NCBI GenBank assembly: GCA_050084515.1
Contig: CM114272.1
Span: 34,906,001-34,970,000, forward strand
Direction: 5' to 3'
From: Blasia pusilla
Taxonomy: Eukaryota > Marchantiophyta > Marchantiopsida > Blasiales
DNA length: 64,000 nucleotides
The translations under genes were made by a program, and so were the position numbers. The notes beneath the pieces were generated by a model. That model was not told where the DNA came from. It did not search any database and was given only the letters and a program-made list of their open reading frames with translations. Below are positions 25,201 through 36,030 of this stretch, piece by piece. Position 1 is the first letter of the stretch, and the number at the start of each line of letters is the position of its first letter.

Positions 25201-28200
25201 GAATCTCTTGTGACTTCAAGGGCTTGCAAAATATGTATGAACGTAGGAGTGAAAAGAAACATTGTTCAAGGAATTGAACAATATATGTGCTTATTGAGTG
25301 ATTGAAAATTTGAGAAATATTATGTGTTCTCAATTGTCAAAATTAGAGGCTCTTGACTAGATTTGTTTTTTCCCCCTCTCTCGCACTCAAAGCTCAAGGT
25401 GCCAAAAGTCAAACATTTCAGATCTTAAAGCTTGTCGTTTATCACTTGTCTCCCTTAAAGGCCGAATCATTGTATTAATTGATTGTGTAATGTTATCACT
25501 ATACCTGATAGCTGTTGGCTTTGTTTTCTTATTTGGTTGTTCTACAAAATATAGTTGAGAGCAGGTTTTGCTTCCCTTACTATCTTTGATTGGTGGAAAT
25601 TTCTATGGCCTGATCTTGGATGTGGGGGTTCAAGGTATGTCTATTGGTAACTCCATTGGAATATCCATTGATGGAACTATTGGTGGCTTATTTGATTGAT
25701 CTATAACTCTTTCAAGGATAAGATGTCAACGAACAATGGTTAAGATTTAAGAATAAAATTCTACCTCATTCAAATCAACACAAATGTTTCAAGTAATGGA
25801 TTCATAAAGGTCTTACATGCACATGGTATTATGTTTTCTTTGGTGATGAACTTTTAATCGTGTATATCTAAGTAGAATACTCCCATGGAATTAGATCAAT
25901 ACTAATTTGACCCTTTTTTGACTCTTTTATGTATTTATAGTAAACTATGAAGTTTGTTTCTTCACATTTATGGCTCATAAATTGTGGTCACATTTCTTTG
26001 CTCACTCATGCAAATGATCTTGGCATAAGTATATGCATTGCATTTTTTGTCTTTCGAATTTTAGTTTTTTTATCTAGAAACATGTGATAAGTTTTTCAAC
26101 AACCGTTGATCCCAAAATAATACACAGACACACCAAGATATGCTCCTAAAAACTAAAGATATAATATTATCATTGAAGAATATTATTAAAATAAAAATTA
26201 GTAATATCCTAAATTCATATTCATTTTGGATCTTCTAACTTTTTTAAAAATCTTTCAAGTTAGACGTTCAAATTCAAACTTTCCCTTTTCATAATTAAGT
26301 CTGGAAAGGGAAATCCTTTATTGAAAGTGCAACTCAAAACTAGTGAAATGGGAATTGATATGAAACTTGAGGAACATGAAAGTATAATTAATTTGAGGGA
26401 ACAGGAAAATGGAAGAAAAATAAAAGTGTGGATTTCACCATGCCTTGCAAAGACATCCCTACTTATGTTCTCAAAGAGAGAAATAGGTGTTACTCTTCTT
26501 CTCCTCATCTTGTCTTTTCTCTCTCTAGTGGGGGATATTTTGATGTATTGTGATAAAAGCCACCACTAGAGGATGAGTGACTTTTGTGACGACATAATCA
26601 ATTTAACTTTGTTTTACTCTTAATGTTGTACGTCATTGGTATGTTTTAGAGTAGTAGAAATGAGACTATCCCTCATGAAGAGACTCTTGCATGAGTGGGA
26701 AAAGGATCAAAGATTTGGTTGTTAAAGAAACAAGTTCATAATATTCATACGTTAATCGACTAGCTTTTCTAGCAAATAGCCATTCACAGTTAAATCATAG
26801 GAAAAAGAAAGTAGCCTATGTTCAAATTTTAGTTATTTTTTCTCTATTGTTTATGAAGTTCTTCATGTTAAATATGAAAATAAAACAGGGAGACCATATT
26901 CCAATTTCCTTCTGTGAACAAAAAATGGATTTAAAGAATTCCTTCCAAAAAATAATATTTTCCCCAGAAGATTTTGTTAGCCTTTCTAAATGTCCAAAAT
27001 TTACTTGTTTGTGTTTCCTTATAATATAGATTGGGCATGAAAGCACAAAGATAGAAAGAACTAGTTTTGAAATAATTTGTGGAAAAAATAAAGCCATGTT
27101 CAAATTTTCTCACATGTTAAAAAACCTCAATTACTACCTTTTCCAAAAAAATTCCTCATTTTCTTGAAAAGATGTAAGTTAAACTTTATACTAAAATGTG
27201 CAAAATTAAAGATAGAGTATATTGCTCCATGAGCCTTCCAAATGTTAGGCTCAAAACTATCTATATTTGAACTTGGGGATAAATGGATGATTTTTTCCTC
27301 TAAGTGAGCCTTATAGAGCTCTTTCTTGATTTTATATGATTACATTCCTTCGGTGAAATTTGAATACCCAAAGGAACCAACATCCAACAATGCCATATCT
27401 TTTGCATCTAGAAGAACATACATAGGGAAGTACTCATCCTTATTTTCAAATGATGATGTCTCCTTGGCTAGATTGGAGCATAAGTGTCCCGAGTAAGAGT
27501 AGTCCCCAATAGAACTAGTGAAATGATGGATCTTATTCATAGTGGACTTTTATAGAATTAAGGGATTGTCATTGTTGGAGGACGATATTTTGTACATGGA
27601 GGTTCTTTTTGCACCTAGAAAGTTTTTCTCATGGAAGCCTCAAAGATAGTGCTTCTATGTACTTGTCTTAGGTGCGCTTGAACAACGGTGAGGTCTTTAC
27701 CTTAGAGATGCTCTTTCCCATGCTAATGGTGGATTTTTTAGCTATATGGCGTTTAGGGTTGATGGGCGACTTAGGTTGGATCGCGTGATGTCCTTTTGAA
27801 AATTTATTTTAAAATGAAACCGTGACAAAAATGAGACTCTAACACAAACGAATTTAAGTAGAAAGTAGTTGCATTTTGTTACAAATTAATTTGGAAATGT
27901 AAGGAAATTATATATATATCTATGATGTCATTCCATAAAATAAATCTTTGAATTCTAATAGGATGATCCATACAATAGTGAAAAGAATTCAGTAAATTTC
28001 CTCTTAATCCTATTATCATGTCATAAAGAATGGAGCTAGTCTCCTTTTAATGTCATCTTTACATTTAGGCAATCATATTAAAAAATCCCATCAATTAGTG
28101 AGTGGACACATGTGAAGCCTTTGACACGCACCCTGATTTGGGACATGGATATGAGATGCACCTAACGCCCGTAGTAGCATGATGATTTTAATGTTTTTTA

Positions 28201-28450
28201 AGATGTCATTGATAATGTTCTCATGCTTAGTTGATTAGGGTTTCAAATTTTATTATCCACCTGGTTGTAACTTTGACATATTTAGGCTTTTTAATCTTCT
28301 CATCCTATTTTATTCCAACTTAATATACTATTTATATCCATGTTATTATCATAGATATCCTTCTTACTTTTTAAAGACTCCATACGACAACATTTTTTTT
28401 ACCGTTGCAAGTTTGCCACATGCCCCCACATGTTTATTTGACGATTAGTG
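22230..28450. other. Six-kilobase AT-rich gene-free region
   Basis: No open frame here carries a recognisable domain. A somewhat GC-richer patch at about 23.0-24.1 kb may be an old LTR. From about 24.15 to 25.05 kb CTTGCAA/CTTGTAA words recur densely. The remainder is A/T-rich with homopolymer runs. Confidence 0.5.
24150..25060. repeat. Degenerate region dense in CTTGCAA/CTTGTAA words
   Basis: Words such as ACTTGCAAA, CTTGTAAG and TTGCAAG recur many times, often in both orientations and at irregular spacing, for example at 24177, 24255, 24300, 24340 and 25018. It looks like an old diverged satellite or repeated insertion of a short element. Confidence 0.5.
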
Positions 28451-28454
28451 TTTA

Positions 28455-28555
28455 TCTCTATAATTAAAAGAGGATGGTGTCAAAGAAAACCCTCTTCCAA
28501 TGTTGACACTTGTCGTCCTATGGTTCTTCCGGTGTCTGACACGTATCACTTTAAG
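28455..28555 (+). mobile_element. Helitron-like 5' terminus
   Basis: TCTCTATAATTAAAAGAGGATGG starts at 28455 and is followed by CCCTCTTCCAATGTTGACAC. This parallels, in opposite orientation, the terminus at 21549 (GAGGATGG, then CCTTCC, then GTTGACAC). Two independent copies of the same end in one window support it being a transposon terminus. Confidence 0.45.
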
Positions 28556-28775
28556 AGAGGGAGTTAAATTAAGAGGAGACACAATTAAATTAAATGAGGA
28601 AGGGAAAATATGACCGAAGCCGGAGGCGCTAAATTAGATTTATAAAGAGAGTTGAACAACAATCTAATAATTATGATTACCAATTCAGATTTGTAGAAAC
28701 ACTCTATTTTATCACAATGGTCATTGTATCTAACTTATGCCTCTTGTAGCATGGGCATCTTACTCATGTGGAATA

Positions 28776-28802
28776 CTAGTCGTTACCCATGCCATGCACT
28801 AC
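28776..28802 (-). mobile_element. Helitron-like 3' terminus remnant
   Basis: On the minus strand a remnant of the usual CCCGTGC/GCACGGG hairpin (28786-28802) is followed by a few bases and then CTAG (28779-28776). Two or three hairpin pairs are lost. Confidence 0.35.
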
Positions 28803-29030
28803 ATAAGAAAGAATCCTCATTGCATTTTCTTTCAATATTAGCTAAATGGAATTAATTTATTAGAGAAGAAATGAAGTAAACAAAGAAATGTTTATCGTTA
28901 AACCTAATCAGTACTGAACTTCAGCCAAGAATGCTACTACTGCGGACCATGGTAGGGACCATTTCGCTCCCAACCGTGGTGCGTGGGCATGCGTAGAGAT
29001 AGGTCATCTCCTGAAAACGGTGAACGTGAA

Positions 29031-29158
29031 CGCTAACGGAGGCGCGCGGGGCAGCGCCTCCGTTAGCGCTGTTAGCGTTCAACGAGAGCGTCTCCGTTCA
29101 AGCTCCGTTAGCGCTTTTAGCGTCCAACGAGAGCGTCTCCGTTCCAGCTCCGTTAGCG
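29031..29158 (+). promoter_or_regulatory. Inverted repeat and 45-bp tandem repeat upstream of SF3B3, rich in AACGG/CCGTT cores
   Basis: A perfect 15-bp inverted repeat (CGCTAACGGAGGCGC at 29031-29045 and its complement at 29054-29068, 8-nt loop) overlaps the first of two 45-bp tandem units starting at 29058 and 29103, with a partial third at 29148. Each unit starts CTCCGTTAGCG. The stretch therefore holds about six AACGG/CCGTT cores, the core shared by plant MSA elements bound by three-repeat MYB factors. It lies 300-430 bases before the SF3B3 start codon, in the promoter or leader. Confidence 0.6.
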
Positions 29159-29461
29159 CAGACTGGGATCCAACGAAGTTACGAAATGGACTTCGAACCC
29201 CTTCCCTCCCTTTCTGTCCGTTTCTCTCTCTCTCTCACTCCCTCTCCTCTCTCTGTGGTGTCTGTGGGGAGGAGGAGGAGGAGGGGGAGAGAAGAAGGGA
29301 GTGCGAGCAAAGCGTGGAGAATCGAGAGGGGAGCGGCGAAGACGTTCGGGGGGAAGAGCGCGAGGAGAACGGAGAGGGGAGCGGCGAAGAGGTTCGGAGG
29401 GAAGAGCGCGAGGAGAAGCGAAGGGAATCGAAGGCGCGAGAGGGATTGAAGGTGGAGCGCG

Positions 29462-32400
29462 ATGTATTTGTATAGCCTGTCGCTGCAACGAGCGACGGGA
29501 ATCGTGTGCGCGACGTATGGGAATTTCATCGGCGGCAAAACGCAAGAAATCGTGGTGGCCAGAGGCAAGGTTCTGGACCTCCTCCGCCCCGACGACAATG
29601 GCAAGCTCCAGACGCTGTTGTCGGTGGAAGTGTTCGGTGCCATCCGCTCCCTCGTGCAGTTCCGCCTGACCGGCTCCCAGAAGGACTACATCGTCGTGGG
29701 CTCGGACTCGGGCCGCATCGTGATCCTGGAGTACAACCGCGAGAAGAACACCTTCGACAAAGTGCACCAAGAAACGTTCGGGAAGAGCGGGTGCCGCCGC
29801 ATCGTGCCCGGGCAGTACCTGGCCGTGGACCCCAAGGGCAGGGCGGTGATGATCGGCGCCTGCGAGAAGCAGAAGCTCGTGTACGTTCTGAATCGGGATA
29901 ACGCGGCGCGTCTCACCATCTCGTCGCCTCTGGAGGCGCACAAGAGCCATACCATCGTGTATTCCATCACGGGGGTGGATTGCGGATTCGACAACCCCAT
30001 CTTCGCCGCCATCGAGCTCGACTACAGCGAGGCGGACCAGGATTCGACGGGGCAGGCCGCCGCGGAGGCGCAGAAGCACCTGACGTTCTACGAGCTGGAT
30101 TTGGGGCTGAACCATGTGGTGCGGAAGTGGACGGAGCCGATAGACAACGGGGCGAATTTGCTGGTGACAGTTCCCGGAGGCGGAGACGGGCCCAGCGGAG
30201 TGCTTGTGTGTGCTGAGAATTTCGTCATTTACAAGAACCAGAACCGCCCCGATGTGAGGGCCGTGATTCCGAGGAGGACGGACTTGCCCGCGGAGAGAGG
30301 GGTGCTGATAGTGTCGGCCGCGACCCACAAGCAGAAGAATATGTTCTTCTTCCTGCTGCAGACGGAGTACGGGGACATCTTCAAGGTGACTCTGGATTAC
30401 GACTCCAACGATACGGTGACGGAGCTCAAGATTAGGTATTTCGACACCATCCCCGTGACTTCCGCAATGTGCGTTCTGAAGAGCGGCTTTCTGTTCGCGG
30501 CTTCGGAGTTCGGGAACCACGCGCTGTACCAGTTCCAGGGGATCGGGGACGAGGCGGACGTGGAGTCGTCGTCGTCCACTCTCATGGAGACGGAGGAGGG
30601 TTTTCAGCCGGTGTTCTTCCAGCCCCGGAAGCTGAAAAACCTCGTGCAGATCGACGAAATCGAGAGCCTCATGCCGATCATGGACATGAAGGTCGCCAAC
30701 CTCTTCGAGGAGGAGACCCCTCAGCTGTTCGCCCTGTGCGGCAGAGGCCCCCAGTCGTCTCTGCGGATCCTCCGGCCGGGCCTGGCCGTCACGGAGATGG
30801 CGGTTTCGCAGCTGCCGGGAGTGCCCAGCGCAGTGTGGACGGTGAAGAGGAGCGTGAACGACGAGTTCGATGCGTACATCGTGGTGTCTTTCGTGAACGC
30901 CACGCTCGTCCTGTCCATCGGCGAGACCGTGGAGGAGGTGAGCGACAGCGGATTCCTGGACACCACGCCATCGCTGGCGGTGTCGCTGCTGGGCGAGGAC
31001 TCTCTGATGCAGGTGCACCCCAACGGGATCAGGCACATCAGGGCGGACGGGCGAATCAACGAGTGGAAAACCCCGGGGAAGAAGACCATCGTGAGAGTGG
31101 GCTGCAACCGGATGCAGGTGGTGATCGCGCTCAGCGGAGGCGAGCTCATCTACTTCGAGATGGACGTGACCGGGCAGCTCATGGAGATCGAGAAGCGCGA
31201 AATGTCCGGAGACGTCGCCTGCCTCGACATCGCCCCCGTGCCCGAGGGGCGGCAGCGCTCCCGCTTCCTGGCCGTGGGCTCCTACGACAGCACCATCCGC
31301 GTGCTGTCCCTGGACCCCGACGACTGCATGCAGATCCTCAGCGTGCAGGCCGTCACCTCCCCCCCCGAGTCCCTGCTGCTCCTGGAGGTGCAAGCCTCCA
31401 CCGGCGGCGAGGACGGCGCGGACCACCCCGCGAGCGTGTTCCTCAGCGCGGGCCTCCAGAACGGCGTGCTCCTGCGCACGGAGGTGGACATGGTGAACGG
31501 GCAGCTCTCGGACACCAGGACCCGCTTCCTGGGCCTGCGAGCTCCCAAGCTCTTCTCCGCCCTCGTGCGCGGGCGCCGCGCCATGCTCTGCCTCTCCAGC
31601 CGGCCCTGGCTGGGCTACATCCACCAGGGCCACTTCCTGCTCACGCCGCTGTCGTACGAGACGCTGGAGCACGCCGCGTCCTTCTCCTCGGACCAGTGCG
31701 CGGAGGGCGTGGTGGCGGTGGCGGGGGACGCGCTGCGGGTGTTCACGATCGAGCGCCTGGGCGAGACCTTCAACCAGACCGTCATGCCGCTCCGCTACAC
31801 TCCCCGGAAGTTCATCCTCCACCCCAAGAACAAGACCCTCGTCATCCTCGAGAGCGACATGGGCGCTCTCACCACGGAGGAGCGCGACGCCAACAAGAAG
31901 GAGGCCGTCGAGGCCGCCGAGGGCCGCGACAACGGGAAAATGGACGCGGACGACCACGAAAACGGCGAGGGAGAGGACAAGGAAGACCCGCTCCCGGACG
32001 AGCAGTATGGCTACCCCAAAGCGGTCTCCAGCAAATGGGTCTCGTGCATTCGGGTCCTGGACCCCAAGTCGCAGGAAACCACGTGCTTGTTGGAGCTGCA
32101 GGACAACGAGGCCGCGCTGAGCATTTGCACTGTCACGTTCCACGACAAGGAGCTGGGAACCGTGGTAGCTGTGGGCACTTCCAAAGACCTCAAATTCTGG
32201 CCCAGGAAAGAACAGCCAGGAGGCTTCATCCACATCTACCGCTTCGTCAACGAGGGCAAAACGTTAGAGCTCCTGCACAAGACGCCGGTGGACGGCGTAC
32301 CCACCGCACTCTGCCAATTTCAAGGCCGCCTGCTGGTCGGTGTAGGCCAGGTACTGAGAATTTACGACCTCGGGAAGAGGAAGCTGCTCCGGAAATGTGA

Positions 32401-33586
32401 GAATAAGAACTTCCCCAACAGAATTATAGCCATCCACACTTACGGCGATCGAATCTATGTGGGAGATCTACAAGAGGTGACTTCGAAAATCTATAGCATC
32501 ATCATCATCATTAGTATTATTGTTGTTGGAGACTGCCGCCTCATTTTGGAAACGCCTCTCCTCTCGACACTCTCTGCGAATAGGATTGCTCGAAATTGAT
32601 ATTTAAATGGCATCCGAGAAATTTTAAAATTAATCACGGGAGGGAATCTGTACCCGTGCATCGCCCGGGCTTGCACTAGCTATCATCGAAACTACGCCTC
32701 GAGTCTAGTCTTCACTAGTGTTTTCTCCTAAGAACCGAGGCCGCTACATGTTTCCGAAGTCGCTAATTCTCTGACTCTGGTTCTGTGGATGTAGTCTTTT
32801 CACTACGTCAAATATCGGCGAGATGAAAACCAGTTGTACACGTTCGCAGATGACAGCTGCCCAAGGTGGTTGACTGCGTCATTACACATAGACTTCGACA
32901 CGATGGCGGGTGCAGATAAATTTGGGAATGTGTACTTCATGCGACTTCCCCAGGATGTCTCCGAAGAAATCGAGGATGATCCAACAGGAGGGAAGATCAA
33001 GTGGGAGCAAGGCAGATTAAACGGAGCTCCCAATAAAGTAGAGGAAATTATTCAGTTCCATGCAGGAGAGGTAGTAACCAGTTTGCAAAAAGCATCTCTC
33101 ATTCCTGGAGGTGGTGAGTGTGTCCTGTACGGGACTGTGATGGGTAGTGTAGGAGCACTTCTCCCCTTCGCCTCTAGGGAAGACGTTGATTTCTTCTCTC
33201 ACTTGGAGATGCATCTGCGACAAGAGAACCCTCCATTATGTGGCCGCGATCACATGGCATTCAGATCAGCCTATTTTCCAGTAAAGGTGCGTACCTTCTT
33301 TCTAATCGGGGCTTCATCTCTCCTGCTGGTGTGTACTCCATTCTATTCTGCAGCAAGTATATGGGTTCATCATAGAAGAATTTGTTTGAGTTTTGATTCC
33401 ATCCATTCTTGAAGTGTTGGACTGACGAAATACGATCCAAAATTACAGGATGTCATTGATGGGGATCTATGTGAACAATACCCAACTTTGTCAGCTGACT
33501 TGCAGCGGAAGATTGCTGATGAACTTGACCGAACGCCAGGTGAAATCCTTAAGAAGCTTGAAGACATCAGAAATCGGATTATTTGA
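29462..33586 (+). CDS. SF3B3: Splicing factor 3B subunit 3 (SF3B3/SAP130), complete
   Basis: Three exons, 29462-32476, 32795-33286 and 33449-33586, encode 1,214 residues, the same length as I know for plant SF3B3. The N terminus MYLYSLSLQRATGI starts the MMS1-type beta-propeller region. Mid-protein stretches such as DGRINEWKTPGKKTIV and the C-terminal CPSF_A region (GADKFGN, LPQDVSEEIEDDPTGGKIKW, SLIPGGGECVLYGTVMGS, end RTPGEILKKLEDIRNRII) are highly characteristic. An acidic linker lies near residues 800-845. SF3B3 is a U2 snRNP SF3b scaffold that holds SF3B1 during branch-site recognition in the nucleus. All splice sites are GT-AG and the joined frame is intact. Exon 1 is extremely G/C-rich at third positions until about 32.0 kb, whereas exons 2 and 3 are not. 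Confidence 0.95.
32490..32679 (+). mobile_element. Candidate short Helitron in SF3B3 intron 1
   Basis: The left end TCTATAGCATC follows an A at 32489, 13 bases inside the intron. Near the right end a hairpin (CCCGTGC at 32653-32659, loop ATC, GCCCGGG at 32663-32669, six of seven pairs) is followed six bases later by CTAG (32676-32679). Hairpin plus CTAG is the Helitron 3' signature. The next base is C rather than T. About 60 percent of the 318-base intron would then be transposon. Confidence 0.5.
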
Positions 33587-36030
33587 GGCAATTTGACAGA
33601 GAAATTGTACATTATCTTGTTAGGAATTGTAGGATTCAGGTGGCGGATTTCCTGGGCCACACCAGCCTGGAGAGTTGGGTGCATTATCCTAGGCAATTCA
33701 CACAACAGATGGGAGGAAACCTTTGACTCACCAAACAGTGCTCCTGCCAAAAGTATTGGCATAGTGAAGAGGTCATAGAGGAAATGCTTCTCTGCACAAG
33801 CTGACAGCAAGACACTGGTGTCAACACACATGCGAGGATAGAGCCTAGCTTCAATACAAGAGTTGTAAAATTCTCCACTCCTTTTGTTGGAGTGTGAGTC
33901 GGATATGTATAGACAACAGGTTATGGCAGTCATTCATCATGCTCTACTTGACACTGCCCCTATCCTTTATCCCATGTCAGTTTTCTTTGAAAGTCACCGT
34001 GGGGAAACGTGGCAACGGATTTACACTCCTTGTGATCGCACACTGGAGATCAACCTGACATCACCTTCTGCTTCAGGGCTTGGTATCAATTTCATTCCAA
34101 TGAGTTGTCCACCAATCCCTGATGGAAGTCAGATCATTAGCTACTTGTGCAGTAAGGCTGAGTGTTCATTACATTCACAGTTTTGGAAGAGGATATGGAG
34201 AGAAGAATTATCTAAAAGACAAGCCGGACTGACGGGATTCAGAACAGCTCAAACTAACATCCCTCAAAAGGAGATGCAAGCATCAGGGTGGTGATTTAGT
34301 AAAGCCCTAATTGATGTTCCTACAATGAGTTCAGAGTAGCAAAACAGGAAAAAATGGAGGTAGGTTTCCGTATCAGAAGCCGGAGTAACTCATCCTAATG
34401 AAGAGGCCTAAGCACCAGCCACACGCAGGACCGTCTTTGATGTCTTACAATGGCATTCAGAAGATCACGACTGGTTGTTGGCAACTGAGGAGAATCTAAC
34501 ATGGAATGTGCGGTTGTAAGGATGTAAGGAATCGATTAACTAGGAGAGGTTGGCTGGTAAGGAGCAGGCAGTCATCTCAACGTCAGCTGTAAATAACTCT
34601 TTCCAACATTACAGATTCAAAGTGCCGATTCTACACGTTCCATTCTACTTTTGGAAGTGGCTATGCATTAAAAGTCAAGATGTTGACACGGTACTACCTT
34701 GTTCAACTTATCCTTGGAGAAAAGGTGAGACTGCGGGGCAGGAGATGTGTTATCCCTACTATAAGAGAGGGGTTTCATTTGAGCAGTGGTGGATTTATTT
34801 ATTGGAGGAGGCCGTAAATTAACAGCCTCCACTAGCCTTTCAGAGTCGACGCTGGAGGTTGTCACAATCCACTAACAAGGAATCTTCATGGTCACGGACA
34901 GCCAATTCGAAGCCATTAAATTTTGAGAGAGCATGACTTGACCACTAATGACCTGCACTACAACAGTACACCTAAAGATTTTGAACATTGGGTACCACCT
35001 ATCAGCATTCGAATTACACCTTGAGCATTCAGATGGAAGAGAAATTTGGGCGGTCAAACACAAGCGTCCTCAAAATTTGAACCTCACTACTGCAAACTGC
35101 ACGAAGGGGGTTCAAGTTCTGCTCAAGTACTTTTGTAGAGCCTATACTGCACAACTTTTTACATGTTTCATTGCTCATGAACCCAAAGCTGATTAAATTT
35201 CCCATGAATAAAACTACAAGCTGAACATTGGATCCTAGAAGAAATTGACTTCTACACATAAAAGTAATACTACTCCTACTCTAAAATGAAGACAGATAAG
35301 GAAAGAAGCATTGTCATATTGTCTTCTCACAAGATTCATCTCTAGAGAGAACTTGGCACTACATCAAATGTTTTGGAGGTTTCTTCGATAGTCTTGTCAT
35401 GCCCCTTCGAGATTCCATTCTTGCCACGGCACCCACACAAATTAAAAGTTGGGGATATCTCTTTGTTGAAGCGTTTCCGATGACTATTGAGAAGGCAATA
35501 GAAAAAAAAATATTTTGATAGAAAAAAAAAAGGCATCCTATTGATACTCATCAATCTCTTATAAAAGATGTGGTATCTTCGTACATATCAATTTTTTAGT
35601 TGTCTTGCTTATACTGTGACTAGTAATAAGTCCCAGGTCAAACTTAACAAAAGGTTGGAATCTATTTACAAATTTTCTCTCATGGGTATTTATATGTCTT
35701 TTGTCAAGAATAATTATAAGAAGTGTATAGTTGGCATACGAATAAGAGATTCATGTTGTATAGGAAGAAAATAAATAATTAAAGAAACATATTTCTATTA
35801 ATTTTTTTATAATATTGTGAAAAATGCTCCTTTTCATGCATCTAACGAGCATGCCAACTAGAGTTTGGAGAAGGTCCTTGACAAGGGAGCCCTTAATGTC
35901 TAATCCCATGGCATCACAGTCCAAACACTTTGGGACAAAAATGCCAAATCCACTTTGATACAAGTAATCTCCTTTGCAAAACATTTATGTGCAAGTGATC
36001 ATGTGCCGAATATCGTATGTCCAGGTGGTG
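33587..36030. other. Region between convergent SF3B3 and AO-like genes
   Basis: It should contain the 3' untranslated regions of both genes. The longest open frame (33884-34294, plus) has no domain and no splice partner I could find. I see no other gene, and the right half is AT-rich. Confidence 0.5.

Noticed and set aside
29153-32233. Antisense open frame of about 1,026 codons
   Set aside because: It is the mirror of SF3B3 exon 1, whose G/C third positions remove stops on the other strand. The product is His/Leu/Val/Arg-rich with no domain.
30469-32400. Sense-strand open frame of about 643 codons in another frame of SF3B3 exon 1
   Set aside because: Arg/Gly/Pro-rich composition typical of a GC-driven shadow; the overlapping SF3B3 frame is conserved.
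32477-32599. Extension of SF3B3 exon 1 to the stop at 32597-32599
   Set aside because: The GT donor at 32477 and the conserved continuation SFHYVKYRRDENQ at 32795 show that this is intron.
33884-34294. A 136-residue gene downstream of SF3B3
   Set aside because: No domain, no splice partner, and it lies where the SF3B3 3' untranslated region is expected.
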